From: an uncultured Lachnospiraceae bacterium
GTDB taxonomy: Bacteria; Bacillota; Clostridia; Lachnospirales; Lachnospiraceae
Direction of reading: 5' to 3'
Assembly: GCA_947177515.1 (NCBI GenBank)
Contig: CAMWUU010000131.1
Location: 1-8,635, forward strand
Length of the DNA: 8,635 bases
Below the pieces are notes generated by a model. It was not told the origin of the DNA and did not search any database. It worked only from the letters and a program-made list of their open reading frames with translations. Positions within the stretch are counted from its first letter, which is position 1. Every line of letters begins with the position of its first letter. A program made the translations under genes and the position numbers. Of the stretch, positions 6,059 through 8,635 are shown piece after piece.

Positions 6059-6170
6059 CCCGTATTATAAACCGACAGGAAAAGTGTATCCTGACAGGCT
6101 TTTAATCCATGTCCACACAGGCACAACACAAAGAGCGCTTGTACCTGTGTCTTATACAGCTACAAGCGCT
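6026..6170 (-). promoter_or_regulatory. Candidate ribosome-mediated attenuator of the AspRS gene
   Basis: Four segments, read on the minus strand, can pair in competing ways. Segment 1, AGCGCTTGTA (6170-6161), pairs with TACAAGCGCT (6143-6134); the hairpin is extended by CTGT/ACAG inside a G-G mismatch. Segment 2, ACACAGG (6150-6144), can pair with CCTGTGT (6121-6115). Segment 3, CCTGTGTGG (6121-6113), can pair with CCACACTGG (6056-6048) with one T-T mismatch. The latter is the left arm of the terminator at 6058-6021. The leader stop codon lies inside segment 1. Inferred logic: a ribosome paused at Asn11 or the first Asp codon leaves hairpin 1 free, segment 3 then blocks the terminator and transcription continues; a ribosome at the stop covers segment 1, segments 2 and 3 pair, and the terminator forms. 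The pairings are seen; the mechanism is inferred. Confidence 0.5.
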
Positions 6171-6219
6171 TTCGATCGTCGTCCCTGTTCTGTGCGGCAA
6201 GCGAAACAAAAGCCCTCAT
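6160..6219 (-). CDS. 19-aa leader peptide with Asn and three Asp codons
   Basis: The peptide MRAFVSLAAQNRDDDRKRL has a consensus ribosome site, AAGGAG (6233-6228), eight nt before its ATG, and starts about 28 nt after the predicted transcription start. Codon 11 is AAC (Asn), codons 13-15 are GAC, GAC, GAT (Asp), and a TAG stop follows at codon 20, within the left arm of a strong hairpin. It has no membrane segment or known motif. The arrangement of promoter, short peptide rich in one amino acid, alternative hairpins and terminator is that of amino-acid biosynthesis leader peptides such as those of trp or his. Here the nearest downstream gene on the strand is an aspartyl-tRNA synthetase. It could instead be an unrelated small protein of a self-contained transcript. 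Confidence 0.6.
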   Translation of the reverse strand: MRAFVSLAAQNRDDDRKRL

Positions 6220-6253
6220 CGTACTCTCTCCTTGTTAATTGTTTAATGGTATA

Positions 6254-6282
6254 AGACTAGCACAGGGAGGAGGGTTTGTCAA
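6254..6282 (-). promoter_or_regulatory. Promoter of the leader peptide and probably the AspRS gene
   Basis: On the minus strand a perfect TTGACA (6282-6277) and a 17-bp spacer precede TAGTCT (6259-6254). The -10 is weak, but an extended TGC precedes it directly. The predicted start is near 6247. It is the best sigma-A site upstream of the AspRS gene on this strand. Confidence 0.65.
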
Positions 6283-6699
6283 TAGGGGGATGAGTATGAG
6301 TTTCCCCATTTTTTCCTGTCTGCTTTCTGCAAAGCCCTTGAAATACGAAACGAATGGAAAATTGTGCGTTGTGATGTTTAAGGGAATGTGTGGTATGTAT
6401 GCATTTGCTGCGAAGTGAAAAAATTTTTTCTTGTTTTTTTCCTGTGCACATGTTATCCTAAATAATCAAGTACATGTTCTTTTTGGGGTATGGAATTTTT
6501 ATATTGGATTCTAGTTTCCTGTACTGTTTAACGAAGTTTTACAGACATGCCAGAACCTGGTAGATGCTGCAAACGCTTTCTGAATCAGCGTAAGTAAAGG
6601 AAGCAAAAAGGGCGGGGGTTAACCTGTACCATATGCGGTATTGCAAAAATTCCAGCTCTGTGAAAAATACCGCGTATGCGGCAGAATGGGAGGAAAAAT
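6283..6699. other. Divergent non-coding region
   Basis: No gene is supported in these about 417 nt; open frames are short and lack ribosome sites. It contains T-rich tracts (6421-6440), two ACATGTT copies (6448-6454 and 6472-6478), a dyad CTGT-tt-AAC / GTT-tt-ACAG near 6525-6545, the palindrome GGTTAACC (6617-6624) and the hairpin at 6624-6684. The plus-strand promoter of the peptidase gene must lie here. Candidates such as TTGTTT with TATCCT about 17 bp later (near 6431-6460) are too weak to call. Confidence 0.5.
6624..6684 (+). promoter_or_regulatory. Long stem-loop just before the peptidase ribosome site
   Basis: CATATGCGGTATT (6630-6642) pairs with AATACCGCGTATG (6666-6678), 13 bp with one G-T pair and a 23-nt loop. 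CTGT (6624-6627) pairs with GCAG (6681-6684) outside a 2x2 internal loop. It ends three nt before GGGAGG (6688-6693). No T tract follows, so it is not a terminator; it could control translation, protect the 5' end, or be a DNA operator. Confidence 0.55.
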
Positions 6700-7980
6700 A
6701 TGGAAAATTTATTGGATTTTGTAAAGAAACTCAGTTTTACCCGTATAGGCGGCAGTCCTGAGGAAAAGGCGGCGGCTGAAATGATCCTTCAGGAGATTGA
6801 TCTTGCAGGGGAGGAAGCGGGCAGTGATATCCGGGGAGAGTTTATGCCGTTTCAGATCCCTGGGGCAAATGTAGAAAAGTGTTCGGTGACCGTAAAAGGG
6901 AGAGAAATTAAAAGCGTTGCATATCTGCGTTCCGGGAACATTGACCGGGACTGCAGGCTGCTCTATCTGGAAGATGCCCTAGAAATTGATTTTGCAGAGA
7001 TTGGGGATCTGAGTGATACAGCAGTTTTATTAAATGGTATTTTTGACGAAGAAACTTTTAAGCGTTTGGTAGAACATAACGCAGCAGCTTTTCTGGTATT
7101 GCAGGGAAAATATTATCATTCGCAAGAGGAAGCTTCCCTTTATGCAAAAGAGTTAAGGCCGCATCTGATCCGCAACGGGAAAATCCCGGGTTTTATTATT
7201 ACAACAGCGGATGCAATGACCCTGGTTAAGGAGGAAGTAGAAACCATCCACCTTACATTAAAACAGGAGGATGTGGAAAGGGACAGCCAGAATGTTTTAG
7301 CTGTGATTCCTGGAACGCAGGATAAAAAGGAAGAGATTGTGCTGACTGCGCATTACGATTCTGTTCCCGTTGGTACCGGTACATGGGATAACGCGACGGG
7401 TGCTGCTGCCCTTCTTGGAATTTACCGCCATTTTATCGCACACCCGCCGAAAAGGACACTGCGTTTTTTGTGGTGCGGCAGCGAGGAATTGGGGCTGCTC
7501 GGTTCAAAGGCATATGTAGAACAGAATGAAGAGCAGCTTGAACATATTAAATTCTGCTTTAATTTTGATATGTGCGGCACGACACTGGGGTCAAACCGGA
7601 TCGTAATGACCGGGAACAAGGAACTGGAAATTTTTGTAGACCAATACTGCAAGCTAACTGGGTATTCTGCAAGGGCAAAGCAGGGAGTACATTCCAGCGA
7701 TTCCGCACCGTTCTGCGATAAAGGAATTCCAGCGCTTGGTTTAGGACGCGGAACCGGTACGGCGGAGATACATACGATTCATGACCTGATCCCAACCATC
7801 AGTAACAAGGCGCTTGAGAAAAATGTGGATTTTGCCATCCGTATGATTGGGGATATGGCAAATGCGGCTGTTCTGCCAGTAAAAAGGGAGATGCCGGAAG
7901 AAAGGAAAAAGGAACTGGATAAGTATTTCCACCGTGACATAAAGAAGGAAGAAAAGACGGAGAATGCAAAAAAAGAATAA
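6700..7980 (+). CDS. M28-family zinc aminopeptidase with PA domain
   Basis: This 426-residue protein is a co-catalytic zinc exopeptidase of the M28 (aminopeptidase Y/S-like) family, expected to remove N-terminal residues from peptides. The N-terminal helix is followed by a protease-associated-type domain (about 60-180, ending IPGFIITTADAMTLV) and the peptidase domain. Zinc-ligand candidates are H218 (TAHYDS), D230 (TWDNATG), E262-E263 (SEELG, with E262 the likely catalytic base), D290 (NFDMCG) and H358 (EIHTIHD). There is no signal peptide or membrane segment, so it is probably cytoplasmic; the last 30 residues are highly charged (RKKELDKYF to KKEEKTENAKKE). GGAGG six nt before MENLLDF fixes the start; an ATG 24 nt upstream lacks such a site and lies in the hairpin arm. 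It overlaps the next gene by one base. Substrate preference is unknown. Confidence 0.9.
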   Translation: MENLLDFVKKLSFTRIGGSPEEKAAAEMILQEIDLAGEEAGSDIRGEFMPFQIPGANVEKCSVTVKGREIKSVAYLRSGNIDRDCRLLYLEDALEIDFAEIGDLSDTAVLLNGIFDEETFKRLVEHNAAAFLVLQGKYYHSQEEASLYAKELRPHLIRNGKIPGFIITTADAMTLVKEEVETIHLTLKQEDVERDSQNVLAVIPGTQDKKEEIVLTAHYDSVPVGTGTWDNATGAAALLGIYRHFIAHPPKRTLRFLWCGSEELGLLGSKAYVEQNEEQLEHIKFCFNFDMCGTTLGSNRIVMTGNKELEIFVDQYCKLTGYSARAKQGVHSSDSAPFCDKGIPALGLGRGTGTAEIHTIHDLIPTISNKALEKNVDFAIRMIGDMANAAVLPVKREMPEERKKELDKYFHRDIKKEEKTENAKKE

Positions 7981-8540
7981 TGATTTGTCAAAACCCAAAA
8001 TATATCAATCATTATCAGTCACCGGTCGGCGGAATCCTGCTTGCTGCTGATGAAACCGGGCTGACGGGGTTATGGTTTGATGGTGCAAAATATTATGCGG
8101 CAGGGCTTGACACAGTGCAGGGGGAAAAGGACACTCCGATCTTAGAACGGACGAAAGAGTGGCTGGCCATCTATTTTTCCGGCAGGGAGCCTGACTTTTT
8201 GCCCCCTGTCCATATGGAAGGCACCCCTTTCCAGCTTGCGGTTTGGAAAATCCTTCAAAAGATACCTTATGGAAGAACGGTTACTTACAAAGAAATTGCA
8301 AGGGAAATTGCAAGCAAGAAAAATCTTGCTACAATGTCCGCACAGGCAGTTGGCGGTGCGGTAGGACACAATAAAATCTCCATTATCGTTCCCTGCCACA
8401 GAGTTGTTGGGGCGGATGGAAGCCTGACCGGATATGCTGGGGGGATTGATAAAAAAGTGCAGCTTCTTGCCCTGGAAAAGGCAAGTGCACATTATGATGA
8501 CCCAAATTACCTTCCCCCTGTCTTTAAATTCCTACGGTGA
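7980..8540 (+). CDS. ogt: Methylated-DNA--protein-cysteine methyltransferase (Ogt/MGMT)
   Basis: This suicide DNA repair enzyme transfers methyl groups from O6-methylguanine to its own cysteine. The 186-residue product has the N-terminal ribonuclease-like domain (about 8-75) and the C-terminal DNA-binding domain with FQLAVWKILQKIPYGRTVTY (84-103), the helix-turn-helix, AVGGAVGHN with N131, and the active site PCHRV (138-142, acceptor C139). The position of the usual arginine finger before AVGGA is Gln (Q122), and the Pro normally after the Asn is Lys; neither touches the acceptor site. The ATG overlaps the peptidase stop as TAATG and has no close ribosome site (GGAG lies 17 nt away), so translation is probably coupled to the peptidase. 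The C-terminal tail HYDDPNYLPPVFKFLR extends past the conserved domain. Confidence 0.94.
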   Translation: MICQNPKYINHYQSPVGGILLAADETGLTGLWFDGAKYYAAGLDTVQGEKDTPILERTKEWLAIYFSGREPDFLPPVHMEGTPFQLAVWKILQKIPYGRTVTYKEIAREIASKKNLATMSAQAVGGAVGHNKISIIVPCHRVVGADGSLTGYAGGIDKKVQLLALEKASAHYDDPNYLPPVFKFLR

Positions 8541-8547
8541 TAATACA

Positions 8548-8635
8548 ATGTATGAAATAGAACAATTTATACAAGCTTCAATATTACTGATTATCCTGAC
8601 AATAACTTCATTTTTTAAAACGGATCATTTTTTCC
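8548..8635 (+). CDS. Start of a possible small membrane protein, cut by window end
   Basis: An ATG seven nt after the ogt stop opens a frame of 29 codons that runs off the window. It begins MYEIEQFIQASILLIILTI and continues TSFFKTDHFF, with one hydrophobic stretch (about residues 10-23) that could be a membrane helix. The only upstream purine-rich site is GGTGA, overlapping the ogt stop, so support is weak. The composition is more A/T-rich than the two genes before it. It may be a third operon member or non-coding. Confidence 0.35.
   Translation, partial: MYEIEQFIQASILLIILTITSFFKTDHFF

Noticed and set aside
5682..6250. T-box riboswitch for the AspRS gene
   Set aside because: A terminator-bearing leader before a synthetase suggests one, but I find no TGGNACCGCG-type T-box sequence in the antiterminator position and no recognisable Stem I.
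6051..6254. 67-codon plus-strand frame opposite the leader peptide
   Set aside because: It covers the terminator and hairpin region, has no ribosome site, and contradicts the well-formed minus-strand signals.

Overview
The window reads as ordinary chromosome from an anaerobic Firmicute of class Clostridia, most likely family Lachnospiraceae. The grounds are the gene set (pyruvate formate-lyase, a reverse rubrerythrin, PerR, an archaeal-type aspartyl-tRNA synthetase), strong GGAG ribosome sites, consensus sigma-A promoters with 17-bp spacers, and moderate GC. The family assignment is inference; no rRNA or other marker is present.

Layout. Everything left of about 6290 is read from the minus strand and everything right of it from the plus strand, so the two halves diverge from a non-coding region at about 6283-6699. 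In minus-strand reading order the left half has: a promoter and a 19-codon leader peptide (6219-6160); a strong terminator (6058-6021); about 240 nt of structured RNA; a second terminator (5781-5741); the AspRS gene (5681-4350); perR (4109-3702); a possible 48-aa gene (3697-3551); a reverse rubrerythrin gene (3439-2897); and pflB (2533-281), closed by a terminator at 224-180. Beyond it lies a 103-bp-period repeat that folds into a long hairpin. The right half is a two-gene unit, an M28 zinc aminopeptidase and an Ogt-type DNA repair methyltransferase, overlapping at TAATG. The first 29 codons of a possible membrane protein follow, cut by the window end.

How the genes work together. perR and the rubrerythrin gene form a likely peroxide-defence module: each has a consensus promoter, and each has a dyad with the shared core TAAYTGTTAY at or just after the predicted transcription start, where a Fur-family repressor would act. 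PflB is the oxygen-sensitive glycyl-radical enzyme of mixed-acid fermentation.

The most interesting part is upstream of the AspRS gene. The best promoter there drives a 19-residue peptide with a good ribosome site, MRAFVSLAAQNRDDDRKRL. It carries one Asn and three consecutive Asp codons directly before a strong hairpin. Four RNA segments between that hairpin and the first terminator can pair in competing ways. This looks like ribosome-mediated transcription attenuation of an aspartyl-tRNA synthetase, where a T-box would be the usual clostridial solution; I see no T-box sequence. Archaeal-type AspRS enzymes often charge both tRNA-Asp and tRNA-Asn, which fits the codon content. The weak points are the roughly 340 nt and the second terminator between the first terminator and the gene.
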